Below are positions 1-6,746 of a stretch of 11,109 bases of DNA, piece by piece; the stretch's first letter is position 1, and every line of letters starts with the position of its first letter. The notes beneath the pieces are model-generated. The model was not told where the DNA came from, did no database searches, and saw nothing but the letters and a program-made list of their open reading frames with translations. The stretch comes from Streptosporangiaceae bacterium (lineage in GTDB: Bacteria > Actinomycetota > Actinomycetes > Streptosporangiales > Streptosporangiaceae). The translations under genes and the position numbers were made by a program. The DNA is taken from assembly GCA_030038715.1 (NCBI GenBank), contig JASHSO010000343.1, positions 1-11,109 on the forward strand. The letters run 5' to 3'.

Positions 1-1
1 T

Positions 2-190
2 CTCAGCAGCGGCCCCACCCTCGCCCAGCGCAAGTTCATGCAGGAAGTGGCGGCACGCCAAGGCCTGTCGATCCCGCTTCCGCCCAGCCCGGGCTTCGAC
101 TGGGTCGGCACGGTAACGCCCGCCGCAGTCGCTGTACTGTTCGTCGTGCTGATCATCTTCTTGCACACGACCCGTGCCGACCGCGCCTAG
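2..190 (+). CDS. C-terminal fragment of an unknown protein with a terminal membrane anchor
   Basis: An open frame enters from the left edge and ends at a TAG at 188-190, giving 62 residues. The first 35 or so are polar and proline-rich (the segment SIPLPPSPGFDW is visible). They are followed by one strongly hydrophobic stretch of about 20 residues, roughly residues 38-57, running from VTPAAVAV to LIIFL. A short basic tail, HTTRADRA, ends the protein. This is the pattern of a C-terminal transmembrane helix whose positive tail stays in the cytoplasm, so the missing upstream part is probably outside the cell or another membrane domain. The family cannot be recognised from this piece. Codon use is high-GC and consistent with real coding. 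Confidence 0.6.
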   Translation, partial: LSSGPTLAQRKFMQEVAARQGLSIPLPPSPGFDWVGTVTPAAVAVLFVVLIIFLHTTRADRA

Positions 191-323
191 ACCCACCCCA
201 ACTCAGTCGCGCCCGGCCCAGCGCCGGTCTGGACGCGGTAGGCGCCCCGGTCGTTGAAGTCGGGCTGGCCACAAGATCGGTGTCCGGTAGCATTCAGCGC
301 GCGGCCTGTCGAGCGAGGGGGCG

Positions 324-1316
324 ATGGTGAAGGTCCTGGTCACGGGGGGAGCGGGCTACATCGGCAGCACCGTCGCCTCCGCATGCCTAGACGCCGGGAT
401 CGCACCGGTGATCCTGGACAGCCTGGTCGCGGGTCGCCGGGAGTTCACCCGTGGCCGGGACTTCTACGAGGGGGACATCGCCGACGGCGCGCTGGTCGAC
501 AAGATCTTCGCCGAGCATTCCGACATCACGGCTGTCGTCCATTGCGCGGCGCTGATCGTCGTGCCGGAGTCTGTCAGCGACCCGGCCCGCTATTACGAGT
601 GGAATGTGACCAAGAGCCTGGAGATGCTGCGGCATGTGCAGCGCAACGGGTGCGGCCGGCTGCTGTTCAGCTCGTCGGCGGCGATCTACCAGCCGGCTCC
701 GGACGGGGTCGGCGAGGACTCCCCGATAGGGCCAGCCAGCCCGTACGCGCGAACAAAGGCCGCCTGCGAAGGTATGTTCGCCGACATCGCCGCGGCGGGC
801 GAGCTGAGGCTCGTCTCGCTGCGGTACTTCAATCCGATCGGAGCGGACCCGCGCCTGCGCACCGGCCTGCAGGTGCGCTACCCGACGCATGCGCTCGGGA
901 AGCTCATCGAAGCGCACGGGTCTGGGCAGCCATTTCCGATCACCGGCACCGACTATCCCACCCGGGACGGCACGGGGATCAGGGATTACGTGCACGTGTG
1001 GGACCTGGCGGCGGCGCATGTCGCCGCTCTTCGAACCTTCGACGACGTGCTGGGCCAGGCGTCCTCGATCGCGATCAACCTCGGCACGGGTACCGGCACG
1101 ACGGTGCGCGAGTTGCTGGCCGCGTTCAACACCGTCGTCGACAGGCCAGTCGCGGCAGTGGAGGCGCCAAGGCGGCCAGGCGACGTGCCCGGCGCGTACG
1201 CCCGCAACGAGCGTGCCCGGCAGCTGCTCGGCTGGCAGACCAGGTATTCGGTGGCCGACGGAATCAGGGACTCGCTGCGCTGGGCCGCGATCCGCGACCA
1301 GGTGCTGGGCCGGTAG
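324..1316 (+). CDS. galE: NAD-dependent UDP-glucose 4-epimerase (GalE-type, extended SDR)
   Basis: The predicted 330-residue protein has the usual GalE length (about 330-340). It should interconvert UDP-glucose and UDP-galactose in the cytoplasm, or a related UDP-hexose pair, supplying galactose for wall or exopolysaccharide. The NAD-binding motif GGAGYIG is at residues 8-14. The SSS motif (116-118) carries the catalytic serine, and the YxxxK pair is Y141/K145 in YARTK. RYFNPIGA (167-174) and the block TDYPTRDGTGIRDYVHV (209-225) are typical of GalE substrate-binding regions. The ATG at 324 is preceded by GAGGGGG at 315-321, very close but usable, and the protein begins directly with the first Rossmann strand. 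It stands alone, 133 bases after the preceding gene and 150 bases before the next. Substrate specificity within the GalE group cannot be fixed by eye. Other nucleotide-sugar epimerases share these motifs. Confidence 0.9.
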   Translation: MVKVLVTGGAGYIGSTVASACLDAGIAPVILDSLVAGRREFTRGRDFYEGDIADGALVDKIFAEHSDITAVVHCAALIVVPESVSDPARYYEWNVTKSLEMLRHVQRNGCGRLLFSSSAAIYQPAPDGVGEDSPIGPASPYARTKAACEGMFADIAAAGELRLVSLRYFNPIGADPRLRTGLQVRYPTHALGKLIEAHGSGQPFPITGTDYPTRDGTGIRDYVHVWDLAAAHVAALRTFDDVLGQASSIAINLGTGTGTTVRELLAAFNTVVDRPVAAVEAPRRPGDVPGAYARNERARQLLGWQTRYSVADGIRDSLRWAAIRDQVLGR

Positions 1317-1466
1317 GTCTCAGGTTCGCATCGGCCGGAACCCGCAGCCGGTGCCGGCAGTTAAGAGGACTAGCTGGAGACTCCCCTGTGTGCAACAGTA
1401 CGTACGGGTTAGTCTTCTTTGTCATGCCCGGCGGCTCGGGCGGCCAGAAGGGCAGGTGCCAGCTCG

Positions 1467-2372
1467 GTGACCGGGGCGCCCCAACAGGCTCTAGCCATGG
1501 TGCTAGCTGTGCTCGGGGCGGCGTGCTACGCGATCGCCGCGGTGAACCAGCGGCGGGCCGCTGCGCAGTTGCCTGAGTCGACGTCCTTTGATCCGGGCAT
1601 TCTGCTCCGGCTAGCCAGGGCACGCAGATGGCAAGTCAGCCTCGTGGCGATGATCGCCGGGTTCGGACTCCAGGCGGCCGCCCTCGAGCTCGGCAGGCTG
1701 GTGATGGTGGAGCCCGTGCTTCCCTTCGGCCTGCTGTTTGCGCTGCTACTGGCCGCGCGCGCGGACGGACGCCGAATGCACCGGATGGAATGGACTGCGG
1801 CGGTAGCAGCGATCGGCGGCCTGGCCGTCTTCCTCGTCGCGGGAATGCCGTCTGGTGGCCAGCGCGCTGCGGGCGCCGGCCCGCTCGGCGTCGTCGCGGC
1901 CGGTGCCGTGGTCGTGGCTGGGCTGTGCTGGTTGCTGGCGCCGCGAATCGGGGCTCACCGGGCCTTGGTGCTGAGCATCGGCGGAGGTATCTGCGCAGGC
2001 GTGACTGACGCGCTGACCAAGACGGCCGCCTACCTGGCGGTTGGGCATCACCTGGGGGTGCTGGTCGACGTGCGGCTCTACCTGCTGGCCGTGGTCGGCC
2101 TGACCACCTTCACGATGCAGCAGAACGGCTTCCGGGCCGGCGGCATACCGGCATCGCTGCCCGCCTTCGCCGTGCTCGAGCCCATCGTCGGCTCGGTGCT
2201 CGGAATAGTGATCTACGACGAAGACGTCGCGGTCCAGCCGGTCCGGATCGTCATCGAGGCGGCAGCCGTGCTGGCGGCGGTCTGGGGCATCATCAGGCTG
2301 GCCCAATCGGTCCAGGTGGTCAGCGCGCCGCGGCCCGAACCGGTGAAGGAGCCAGCCGATCCGGTCGGCTAG
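1467..2372 (+). CDS. DMT-superfamily (EamA/NIPA-like) membrane transporter
   Basis: The protein is about 300 residues, very hydrophobic, with about nine predicted membrane helices. The first is MVLAVLGAACYAIAAVNQ and the last ends in AAVWGIIRLAQS, followed by a proline-rich cytoplasmic tail. The layout resembles the actinobacterial DMT permeases that start with a helix ending in a QxRAA motif and have a V(V)EP/QP-LLFALLL third helix. The substrate is unknown. The start is uncertain. I chose GTG at 1467 because AAGGGCAGG lies at 1448-1456. ATG at 1497 would begin exactly at the first helix, and a TTG at 1419 would add an arginine-rich stretch with no clear ribosome site. The 150-base gap after galE argues against tight coupling. 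No catalytic or substrate-defining motif is visible. Confidence 0.8.
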   Translation: MTGAPQQALAMVLAVLGAACYAIAAVNQRRAAAQLPESTSFDPGILLRLARARRWQVSLVAMIAGFGLQAAALELGRLVMVEPVLPFGLLFALLLAARADGRRMHRMEWTAAVAAIGGLAVFLVAGMPSGGQRAAGAGPLGVVAAGAVVVAGLCWLLAPRIGAHRALVLSIGGGICAGVTDALTKTAAYLAVGHHLGVLVDVRLYLLAVVGLTTFTMQQNGFRAGGIPASLPAFAVLEPIVGSVLGIVIYDEDVAVQPVRIVIEAAAVLAAVWGIIRLAQSVQVVSAPRPEPVKEPADPVG

Positions 2373-2445
2373 CCGCCCGCGGGGACAGTTGCCGGCGGAG
2401 GACGGCCACCGGGGGCCGAGCGCGTTCCCGCAAGAGCCCAGCTAC

Positions 2446-2452
2446 AGGAAGG
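2446..2452 (+). promoter_or_regulatory. Shine-Dalgarno of the broken serine hydrolase
   Basis: AGGAAGG lies nine bases before the ATG at 2462. It fixes the start of the damaged hydrolase gene and shows that the translation signal is still intact even though the reading frame is not. Confidence 0.6.
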
Positions 2453-2461
2453 CGGCAGTCT

Positions 2462-3689
2462 ATGGCGAGCCCAGCGGCGGGAGGAAAGCCGGAGTTCCAA
2501 GCGAAGCTGGCTTCCTTCGTCAAGGACAATCGGGTGTACGGGGCCGCTGCCGGAGTCGTGCACGGCCACGAGCTCGCCTGGGCCGAGGGCGCGGGATTTG
2601 CCGACGCGTCCGCCGGGCGCCCGTCGACGCCCAGCACGCTGTACCGGATAGCCTCGGTCACCAAGACCTTCACCGGCACGGCGATCATGCAACTGCGTGA
2701 CGCCGGGGCGCTCGGCCTGGACGACCCGGCGGTCAGGTGGCTCGGCGAGCTGGCCGCCGAACACTCAGCCGAAGTACTCCAACCTGGGATACCAGCTGCT
2801 CGGCGAGATCGTGCACCGCGCTAGCGGGGCCGAGTATACCGACTACGTGCGGCAGCGCATCCTCGAGCCACTGGAGATGTCGGCAACCGCGTTCGAGCCG
2901 CTGAGTCCGGCCCTGGCCGCCAGGCGCGCGACCGGCTACCGGGTCCGTACGTTCAGCGATGAACTGGCCACAGCCCCGGACGCGCCGCAAGTCTGGGCCG
3001 AGGGCGGCCTGTGGTCGGACGTGCAGGACATGGCCCGCTGGCTCAGCTTCCAGCTCAGTGCCCACGCCGACGAGCCGGTGGAATCGCCAGTGCTGGCCGG
3101 CGCGTGGCTGCGCGAGATGCACAAGCCGAGGTACCTGAGCGACGAGGCGTGGACCAGTGCGTGGGGGATCACCTGGTATGCAGCCCGCCAGGACGACGTC
3201 ACCTGGATCCAGCACGGTGGCGGCCTGCCGGGCTTCTCTGCCTGCATCTGCTTTGACCGCGCCGCGCGCGTCGGCGCCATCGCACTGGTCAACGGGAGCG
3301 CCCCGGCCTCGAGCCTGGCGATGGAGCTAGGCTGCGCAGCCCGGCGACTGGCCCGGGCCAGTCCGCCAGCGATAACCCTGCCAGCACCGGTACCCGAGGA
3401 GTTCAGGCAGTTGCTCGGCAGCTACGCATCCGCCACCTTCGCCGTCGTGCTACGGCTCGAGTGGCGCGACGGCAAGCTGACCTTTGTCGATCCGTCCGAC
3501 CCGGCCTGGCGGTGCGTGCTCGAGCCAGCCGGACAACCCGACACCTTCACGATCGGGCCTGGCCTGCAGCAGTCGGGGGAGTTGGCCCGCTTCAGGCGGC
3601 TCCCAGACGGCCGGTTTGACTCGGTCCTCCTTGGCCCCGGTACCTGGCTACGGCTGGGCCCGGCAGGAGCGGAGCCGGCTGAGCGCTGA
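2462..3689 (+). pseudogene. Serine hydrolase / beta-lactamase class C-like protein, internally deleted and frameshifted
   Basis: Two overlapping frames encode the two ends of one penicillin-binding-protein-like serine hydrolase. The first (from ATG 2462, stop at 2824) carries the catalytic SxxK motif as SVTK, residues 65-68, and stays homologous-looking until about RWLGELA. The second frame picks up at about 2752 with PPNTQP-KYSNLGY. It carries the YSN motif (codons from 2775), the third active-site motif HGGG (His codon at 3213) and a C-terminal beta-rich domain to the TGA at 3689. In intact relatives the stretch between these points contains the conserved LLxHTSGL segment and some 50-70 further residues. 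Here it is absent. The lesion is therefore a deletion, not a simple frameshift, of a length that is 2 modulo 3. A full-length functional enzyme cannot be made. An assembly error remains possible. The gene would otherwise be a cytoplasmic or peripheral esterase/peptidase-like enzyme, as no signal peptide is seen. Confidence 0.8.
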
Positions 3690-3739
3690 GCGGACGGCGT
3701 TAGGCGCTGACCGGCGGGCAGGGCTCCGGCAGCCAGCCA

Positions 3740-4591
3740 TCAGGTGCCGGCCTCCTTGAGCGGGGTCAGCGCCTCGGCCAGCGGGGCAAGCACAGCCGGC
3801 GTCAGGGGCGGCAGCAGGTAGACAATCGCCAGGTCGAGTCCCTCGTCGGCGAGCGCGGCGATCTGCTCGGCGGTAGCACCCGTGTCGTGATCGGTGCCCA
3901 GCCGCACATGCGCCGACAGCGTGATCTCCTTCGGGTCGCGGCCGACGTCCTGGCAGTGCCCGTACAGCACGTCACGCTTGCGAGCGAAGTCGGCTGGCGG
4001 GCCGCCGAGGAAGTTCCAGTGCTGGGCGTACCTGGCTGCGGTGCGCAGCGTCCGGCGCTCGCCGCTGCCACCGATACAGATCGGCGGGTGCGGCTGCTGC
4101 GGTCCTTTCGGCTCGCACCGCGCGGCGGCCAGCTGGTAGTACCTGCCGTGGAAGTCGGTGGTCTCCTGCGACAGCAGGCCGATAAGTACCTGGCAGGCTT
4201 CCTCAAGCCGGTCACTGCGCTCGCGCGGGCTGCCGAGCTCGATGCCGTAGGCGCCGGACTCCTCCTCGTTCCAGCCGGCCCCGATGCCGAGCTCCAGGCG
4301 TCCGCCCGAGACGATGTCGATGGCCGCGGCCATCTTGGCCAGCACCGCCGGGTGCCGGTAGTGGATTCCGGTGACCAGAGTGCCGAGGCGCAGGCGGCTG
4401 GTCGCCTGCGCGAGCGCAGCCAGCGTCATCCAGCCTTCCAGGCACGGGCCAGCCGAGTCGCCGACTATCGGGTAGAAGTGGTCGAACAGCCAGCCGGATT
4501 CGAAGATCTCGATCTGGTCGGCCGCACGCCAGACCGCCAGCATGTCGGTCCAGGTGGTGTTCTGCGGTGCTGTCTTGAACGCGAAGCGCAT
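3740..4591 (-). CDS. LLM-class F420-dependent oxidoreductase (luciferase-like)
   Basis: The 283-residue protein matches the bacterial luciferase-like TIM-barrel family in length and motifs. It begins MRFAFK (first beta strand) and has FDHFYP (36-41). The typical block LGTLVTGIHYRHPAVLAK is at 69-86, with SGGRLELGIGAGWNEEE at 95-111, then AYGIELGSPRERSDRLEE (114-131) and PPICIGGSGERRTLR. These features resemble the subgroup predicted to use coenzyme F420 as hydride carrier in actinobacteria. The substrate is unknown. The ATG at 4589-4591 is preceded by the strong ribosome site GGAGGAG (plus-strand 4594-4600). It is the last gene of the operon, 11 bases after the acyl-CoA dehydrogenase. FMN use instead of F420 cannot be excluded from sequence alone. 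It converges with the broken hydrolase, with 50 bases between the two stops and no clear hairpin terminator. Confidence 0.85.
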   Translation of the reverse strand: MRFAFKTAPQNTTWTDMLAVWRAADQIEIFESGWLFDHFYPIVGDSAGPCLEGWMTLAALAQATSRLRLGTLVTGIHYRHPAVLAKMAAAIDIVSGGRLELGIGAGWNEEESGAYGIELGSPRERSDRLEEACQVLIGLLSQETTDFHGRYYQLAAARCEPKGPQQPHPPICIGGSGERRTLRTAARYAQHWNFLGGPPADFARKRDVLYGHCQDVGRDPKEITLSAHVRLGTDHDTGATAEQIAALADEGLDLAIVYLLPPLTPAVLAPLAEALTPLKEAGT

Positions 4592-4593
4592 GT

Positions 4594-4600
4594 CTCCTCC
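4594..4600 (-). promoter_or_regulatory. Shine-Dalgarno of the F420-dependent oxidoreductase
   Basis: On the minus strand GGAGGAG lies two bases after the stop of the dehydrogenase gene and two bases before the ATG at 4589-4591 (GGAGGAG-AC-ATG, counting to the last G). It fills the 11-base gap and supports co-transcription with separate re-initiation. Confidence 0.65.
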
Positions 4601-4602
4601 GG

Positions 4603-5796
4603 TCAGACGAAGGCGCCGATGCCGGTGATGGCGCGGCCGACGATCAGCGTGTTGATCTCGCGGGTGCCCTCATAGGAGTAGATGGCCTCGGCGTCGGCGA
4701 CGAACCTGCCGACCTGGTTCTCCAGCAGGATCCCGTTGCCGCCGAGCAGCTCGCGGGCGTAGCCGACTGTTTCCCGCATGCGCACGGTACAGAAGGCTTT
4801 GGCCAGCGCCGAGTGGTGGTCTTGTGCCAGCCCCTGGTCGTGTAGCTGGGAGAGCCGAACGCACAGGCTGGCCGACGCCGTGACGTTGCTCAGCATCCGT
4901 ACCAGCAGGTCCTGGACGAGCTGGAACGCGGCGATCGGCTTACCGAACTGGTGCCGCTGCCGGGCGTAGGCCAGCGCGTGCTCGTAGGCGCCGCGGGCGC
5001 AGCCGGTCGCCTGCCACGCCACACCTGCCCGGGTCAGCCGCAGCACCTTGGCCGTGTCCTTGAAAGAGTTAGCGGCCTGGAGCCGGTTCTCCTCGGGGAC
5101 GCGCACGTTGTCGAGGGTTATCTGAGCGTTCTGCACGACCCGCAGGGCGATCTTGTTACGCATTTTCTCCGGGCGGTATCCCTTGGCGCCGGCTTCGACC
5201 ACAAAGCCCTTGACCTGATTGTCAGCAAGGTCGCGAGCCCAGACGACGGTGTAGTCCGCGAAGGTGGCGTTGCCGATCCATTTCTTCTGGCCGTTGAGCA
5301 CCCAGTCATCGCCGTTCCTGGCGGCGGTCGTCGTGAGGCCACCCGCCGCGCCGGAGCCGACGTCCGGCTCGGTCAGCGCGAACGCGCCGATCTTGTCCAT
5401 TCGCGCCATCTCCGGGAGCCAGCGCTGTTTCTGCTCCTCCGAGCCGCACAAGTAGATCGATCCCATAGCCAGCCCGCCGTGGACGCCCATGAACGTGGCG
5501 ATCGACGGGTCGATTCGGGCCAGCTCCAGCGCGATCATGCCGTCCAGCAGGCTTCCGCCGCTGGGGCAGCCGTACCCCGCGCACGCCATGCCGGCGATGC
5601 CCAGCGATGCCAGCCCCGGCACCAGTTCGTGCGGAAACTCCTCGCGGACCCAGTAGTGGTTGATGACGGGCGCGACCTGCTTCTCCATGAACTCCCTGAC
5701 CGCCGTGAGAAGCTGGCGGCCGTTGTCATCGAGCAGCTGCTCGAGGGCGTAGATGTCAGCATCCAGAACCGGATCCACCCCGAAATCTCCCTTCAC
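4603..5796 (-). CDS. Acyl-CoA dehydrogenase, glutaryl-CoA-dehydrogenase-like subgroup
   Basis: The 397-residue FAD flavoenzyme has the normal length of the family. It should oxidise an acyl-CoA to the 2-enoyl-CoA in the cytoplasm. ALTEPDVGSGA (140-150) is the FAD/substrate loop, KKWIGNA follows in the beta domain, and RQFG-type RHQFGKP lies in the C-terminal helical domain. YEGTREIN carries the catalytic base as Glu376, and the C-terminus GRAITGIGAF is very like glutaryl-CoA dehydrogenase. However, the arginine that binds the distal carboxylate in glutaryl-CoA dehydrogenase appears to be Ala here (segment PSIATFMGVHGG, about 97-108). A monocarboxylic acyl-CoA is therefore a better guess than glutaryl-CoA. 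The GTG start overlaps the phaZ stop as GTGA, which suggests translational coupling. Its likely job is to feed or drain the hydroxyacyl/enoyl-CoA pool of the PHA genes next to it. Confidence 0.87.
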   Translation of the reverse strand: MKGDFGVDPVLDADIYALEQLLDDNGRQLLTAVREFMEKQVAPVINHYWVREEFPHELVPGLASLGIAGMACAGYGCPSGGSLLDGMIALELARIDPSIATFMGVHGGLAMGSIYLCGSEEQKQRWLPEMARMDKIGAFALTEPDVGSGAAGGLTTTAARNGDDWVLNGQKKWIGNATFADYTVVWARDLADNQVKGFVVEAGAKGYRPEKMRNKIALRVVQNAQITLDNVRVPEENRLQAANSFKDTAKVLRLTRAGVAWQATGCARGAYEHALAYARQRHQFGKPIAAFQLVQDLLVRMLSNVTASASLCVRLSQLHDQGLAQDHHSALAKAFCTVRMRETVGYARELLGGNGILLENQVGRFVADAEAIYSYEGTREINTLIVGRAITGIGAFV

Positions 5797-6746
5797 TCTC
5801 CAGCCGGTTGCGCCGCCGGACTTGCCGTAGCCGGACTAGCCGTAGCCGGACTGGCGGCTGTCGCTCTGGCGCTGCCAGCGCCCGCGGAGCGAGGGTCGGG
5901 CGCGACCAGGAACCGGCTGATCACCGGCGCGAGCTCGGCCGCCTCGGTGACCAGGCCGAGGTGACCGCCGCGGTACACGTGCAGGCTGGAGTTCGGGATC
6001 AGGCGGTGCATCAGCCGGGCATTGGCCAGCGGGATCAGCGGGTCGTCGTCGCCTGCGACGATCAGCGTCGGCTGGCGCAGCAGCGGCAGGAACGGCACGC
6101 TCGTCCAGCCGGCTCCGGCGGCGAGCTGGTAGAGGTAGCCGCGACCGGAGCCGACCCTGTTGCGGGCGTTCATTGCCGTGGTGATCCGGTAGGGATCGAT
6201 CCTTGCGCTGCCGCCGTAGAGGTCGCCGGCGACCCGCGCCAGGAAGCCGCGATCGTAGTATCGGCGGGGGGTAGCCATCCGGGCCAGCACGGCGGGCCTG
6301 GCCGGGATCATCAGCGCCCCCGTCGCCGTGCTGACCAGCACCAGGCGTCGGCACCGGGATCGCTGGAAGGCGGCGAAGTGCTGAGCGACCCCGCCGCCCC
6401 AGGAGATGCCGAGCACGTCGACCTGGCCGTAGCCGAGCTTGGTCAGCATCTCGGCGATCAGCCTGCAGAGGCCGGTAAAGCGGTACGGCGCGGACGGCAG
6501 CGGCGATCCACCGACTCCAGGTACGTCGAACCTGATGACCTCGATGCTGGGGGCCAGCTCACCGACGAACGGCTCGAGCAGCTCAAGGCTGGCGCCGATG
6601 CCGTTGATGAGCAGGAGCGGAACGCGGTCGGTCTGCTCGGCGCGGCCGCGGCGGGGGAGCGGCCAGCCCGTGCGGGCCGGCCGCACGGCGGTCCTGACGA
6701 CCTGCCCGCCGACGGGGACGCTGCGCACGCTATCGGTCGTGGACAT
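5793..6746 (-). CDS. phaZ: Intracellular medium-chain-length PHA depolymerase (alpha/beta hydrolase)
   Basis: The 317-residue alpha/beta hydrolase resembles the Pseudomonas mcl-PHA depolymerase PhaZ along its length. It has an LLLINGIGAS oxyanion loop (45-54) and FDVPGVGGSP (73-82). The nucleophile box GISWGG puts Ser115 as catalytic serine. ATPRRYYD (158-165), DLYGGS (175-180), GAGWTS (211-216), AGDDDPLIPLANARLM (231-246, acid probably Asp235) and GGHLGL with His262 follow. It should hydrolyse stored polyester on the granule to free 3-hydroxy acids. The ATG at 6744-6746 lies inside the end of phaC (17-base overlap). A longer upstream frame exists but only reads through phaC. The last 30 or so residues are an Ala/Ser/Pro/Thr tail with three copies of ATASP, made by a DNA tandem repeat and not usual for the family. 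Its stop overlaps the next gene's GTG. Confidence 0.88.
   Translation of the reverse strand: MSTTDSVRSVPVGGQVVRTAVRPARTGWPLPRRGRAEQTDRVPLLLINGIGASLELLEPFVGELAPSIEVIRFDVPGVGGSPLPSAPYRFTGLCRLIAEMLTKLGYGQVDVLGISWGGGVAQHFAAFQRSRCRRLVLVSTATGALMIPARPAVLARMATPRRYYDRGFLARVAGDLYGGSARIDPYRITTAMNARNRVGSGRGYLYQLAAGAGWTSVPFLPLLRQPTLIVAGDDDPLIPLANARLMHRLIPNSSLHVYRGGHLGLVTEAAELAPVISRFLVAPDPRSAGAGSARATAASPATASPATASPAAQPAGE
5815..5859. repeat. Three tandem copies of a 15-base unit in the 3' end of phaZ
   Basis: The plus-strand unit GCCGGACTTGCCGTA (5815-5829) is repeated at 5830-5844 with one change and at 5845-5859 with a few changes. Read on the minus strand the 15-base unit encodes the pentapeptide ATASP. 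Being a multiple of three, it can change copy number without breaking the frame. Confidence 0.85.

Noticed and set aside
288..293. TAGCAT as a -10 box before galE
   Set aside because: No matching -35 lies at 16-19 bases. The TTGAAG at 254-259 is 28 bases away.
387..1019. 210-codon minus-strand frame antisense to galE
   Set aside because: Antisense shadow of a well-supported gene, of low-complexity composition and without motifs.
1398..1405. GTACGTAC palindrome before the transporter gene
   Set aside because: An eight-base palindrome in a 150-base gap is easily due to chance, and no second copy or promoter pattern supports it.
254..1576. A 440-codon + strand frame covering galE
   Set aside because: It is another frame of the clear GalE gene. 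Its product is arginine/glycine-rich with no recognisable domain, as expected from reading high-GC DNA out of frame.
2697..3689. The second hydrolase frame as a separate gene starting at ATG 2697
   Set aside because: Its first 25 or so residues are out-of-frame readings of the upstream part of the same hydrolase. Homology begins only near PPNTQP, so it is the 3' part of a broken gene.
3690..3739. Bidirectional terminator between the converging hydrolase and F420 oxidoreductase genes
   Set aside because: I looked for a stem with a T-run on either strand and saw none. Termination may be factor-dependent.
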